Positions 32,675 through 34,035 of a DNA stretch of 34,035 nt are shown piece by piece. Within the stretch, counting starts at the first letter, position 1. The number at the start of each line of letters is the position of its first letter. The notes under the pieces are model-generated. The model did not search any database. It was not told where the DNA came from and saw only the letters and a list, made by a program, of their open reading frames with translations. The DNA lies in the NCBI GenBank assembly GCA_015233155.1, contig JADFYG010000063.1, forward strand, positions 1-34,035, read 5' to 3'. The position numbers and the translations under genes were made by a program. The stretch comes from Candidatus Rifleibacteriota bacterium. Lineage in GTDB: Bacteria; Muiribacteriota; Ozemobacteria; Ozemobacterales; Ozemobacteraceae.

Positions 32675-33868
32675 ATGAGCACTTATCTTCTACTTTCCCC
32701 GCACTATCCTCCAAGGCTGTTTCCTTTTGCGACTGCTCTCCGAAATCATGGATTCGTTGTCGTAGGCATCGGTGATGCTCAGCCTCACGAATTGAAAAAT
32801 GAGCTTCGGGAAAATCTTGCGGAATATCTGCCGCTACCACTTGATTGTTACTCCGGCAAAGGGGTTTTTGACGAATACAGGTACGATGTGATCTATCGGG
32901 CGGTTGCCCGTTTAGTCGCACAACATGGTCGTCTTGACGGTATCGAATCATTTAATGAATACTGGCTCCCCCTGGAAAGTAGATTGCGTGAAGATTTCAA
33001 TGTACCGGGTCCGCGTCCGGCCGAACTCGAGGGCATGATTCGAAAATCGCGCATGAAATTGACCTTCGCATCCGTGGGCGTTCCGGTCGTTCCGGGCAAA
33101 ATAGTACAGGATTATCGGGAGTTGCTCAATTTTCTGGCGACCGAGAAGACAATCATCGTGAAGCCCGACATTGGTGTGGGTGCTTTTGATACGCATAAGG
33201 TCGCTTCCGTTGATGAGGCAGAGGCATTCTGGGCAAAGCGGGATCCGAATGTTCTCTATTTTATGGAGCGATTCATTCAGGGCCCGGATAGAGAGTTGCT
33301 TTCGTTTGACGGGATTGCCGATGGGAACGGGGATGTTGCTTTTGCAGCCGTGCATCCGGTAAACGATGGTCTGCTCGAAATAGTCTCAGGTGGGATCATT
33401 GCGTATCACAACACTCTTCAGACCGAGATTTCTCTAGTTTTGCGCCGGTATGGCGAGGCAACTGTGAAGGCTTTTGGCTTGCGGCGTCGGTTCTTCCATA
33501 TTGAGTTCTTCAGAGTCGGGGAAATATTCTACGGTCTTGAGCTAAATGCCCGGCCGCCCGGCGTACTCACGCTCGATATGATGAATCATTCTCGTGGCAT
33601 CGATATCTGGAAGGCATGGGCTGCGATCGTCGCTGGGAAAAACGGTCCGATCGAGTGCCCGCGTGACTTGATCTGTTTCTACACCGCGCGCGTCAACCGT
33701 CTGAACTACAAATATTCGAATGAAGAACTTATGAGTCGGCTCGGCAACAGCATCGTGTTTTCTCATCCCATGGATAGTCCGGTCATGGGAGATTTTGGCT
33801 TCCTGGCAGTTGCCGCAACCCACGACGAACGGCGACGGATCATCGAAGAAATATCATTAGAAAAATAG
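32675..33868 (+). CDS. ATP-grasp carboxylate ligase-like protein (paralogue 2), linked to speA
   Basis: The 397-residue protein begins M-S-T-Y-L-L-L-S-P-H-Y-P-P and has the ATP-grasp core I-V-K-P-D-I-G-V-G-A-F-D-T, Y-F-M-E-R-F-I-Q-G-P, L-S-F-D-G-I-A-D and I-E-F-F-R-V ... G-L-E-L-N-A-R-P-P-G. It matches paralogue 1 (18027-19184) along its whole length. GTG 32657 would overlap the speA stop, but ATG 32675 aligns with the paralogue's start. It lies directly after speA, so agmatine or a related amine is a reasonable guess for the amine it ligates; this is inference only. The S-P-H-Y-P-P N-terminus is shared by both and unusual for ATP-grasp enzymes I know. Confidence 0.85.
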   Translation: MSTYLLLSPHYPPRLFPFATALRNHGFVVVGIGDAQPHELKNELRENLAEYLPLPLDCYSGKGVFDEYRYDVIYRAVARLVAQHGRLDGIESFNEYWLPLESRLREDFNVPGPRPAELEGMIRKSRMKLTFASVGVPVVPGKIVQDYRELLNFLATEKTIIVKPDIGVGAFDTHKVASVDEAEAFWAKRDPNVLYFMERFIQGPDRELLSFDGIADGNGDVAFAAVHPVNDGLLEIVSGGIIAYHNTLQTEISLVLRRYGEATVKAFGLRRRFFHIEFFRVGEIFYGLELNARPPGVLTLDMMNHSRGIDIWKAWAAIVAGKNGPIECPRDLICFYTARVNRLNYKYSNEELMSRLGNSIVFSHPMDSPVMGDFGFLAVAATHDERRRIIEEISLEK

Positions 33869-33914
33869 TGCCGGCGACCATTATTTTTCTGAAAAAATGT
33901 CTGGAAAAGCTGAA

Positions 33915-34034
33915 CTATTTAACCCAATTAAATATTAAATCAACCTGGTCTTTCGATAAGCCAATGGCCTGAAAGATTTTCAAATCAATGGTGGTAGAAA
34001 CATCCGTCCCATTGATGGATTGGTCGACTAAGGA
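33915..34034 (-). CDS. C-terminal end of an unidentified minus-strand gene (runs off window)
   Basis: On the minus strand an open frame enters from the right edge and ends at TAG (33917-33915), giving about 39 residues with a balanced, protein-like make-up ending I-F-Q-A-I-G-L-S-K-D-Q-V-D-L-I. The other two frames close quickly. It converges on the ATP-grasp gene with 46 bases between stops. It is more AT-rich than its neighbours. Too little is visible to name it, and it may be non-coding. Confidence 0.4.
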   Translation of the reverse strand, partial: SLVDQSINGTDVSTTIDLKIFQAIGLSKDQVDLIFNWVK

Positions 34035-34035
34035 G

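Noticed and set aside
1..34035. CRISPR arrays, rRNA genes, phage or conjugation genes
   Set aside because: No regularly spaced repeats, rRNA signatures or phage/plasmid protein motifs were seen on reading either strand.

Overview
The window reads as a chromosomal segment of a diderm (Gram-negative-type) heterotrophic bacterium of roughly 47-50% G+C. Supporting signs are an aat leucyl/phenylalanyl-tRNA-protein transferase, a biosynthetic SpeA, sigma-54-type promoters, several signal-peptide proteins, an L,D-transpeptidase and a three-gene histidine kinase / HDOD / PP2C signalling operon. The gene mix would suit a member of a poorly cultured lineage (Riflebacteria-like or deltaproteobacterium-like), but this is a low-confidence guess from content alone. 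No phage, plasmid or CRISPR features are visible.

Left edge (1-919): the 3' end of an IS1595/ISXO2-type transposase, then an AT-rich C-terminal remnant of an AlgX/AlgJ-like SGNH protein, suggesting IS-associated damage of a surface-polysaccharide gene. From 983 to about 4985 on the minus strand lies an RNA-repair locus. In transcription order it holds an AT-rich inverted repeat (candidate activator site), a sigma-54 -24/-12 promoter, a leader containing a structured tRNA-like RNA, a terminator-like hairpin, then a soluble slipin, rtcA and rtcB. This matches sigma-54/RtcR-controlled rtc operons; rtcR itself is not in the window. The embedded tRNA-like RNA, with a rewired acceptor stem and alternative pairings, is the most interesting feature here.

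5158-9457 holds a NodU/CmcH-type carbamoyltransferase translationally overlapping an Elp3-like/TIGR01210-type radical SAM gene broken by a 7-C run, and convergent to it a B12-type radical SAM protein downstream of a HEAT-repeat membrane protein (to 11151). 11346-14868 is an overlapping operon: soluble histidine kinase, REC-HDOD with Glu at the phosphoacceptor position, and REC-PP2C phosphatase. A uracil/xanthine permease (uraA) follows on minus, preceded by a second sigma-54-like site nearly identical to the rtc one and by a 148-bp element bounded by 15-bp inverted repeats.

16506-19184 (minus) is ATP-grasp, esterase, aat. 19360-20103 is an unrecognised Cys/Trp-free protein ending at a 25-bp perfect terminator stem. 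20168-25525 (minus) is a peptide-use operon: OPT transporter, secreted M3 peptidase, PepT. 25824-30486 (plus) encodes exported or envelope proteins: a HExxH protein with a ComEA-like HhH tail, a two-HKD phospholipase D-like protein and an L,D-transpeptidase. 30759-33868 is speA translationally coupled to a second ATP-grasp protein that is a paralogue of the one at 18027-19184. The last ~120 bases hold the end of a minus-strand gene.
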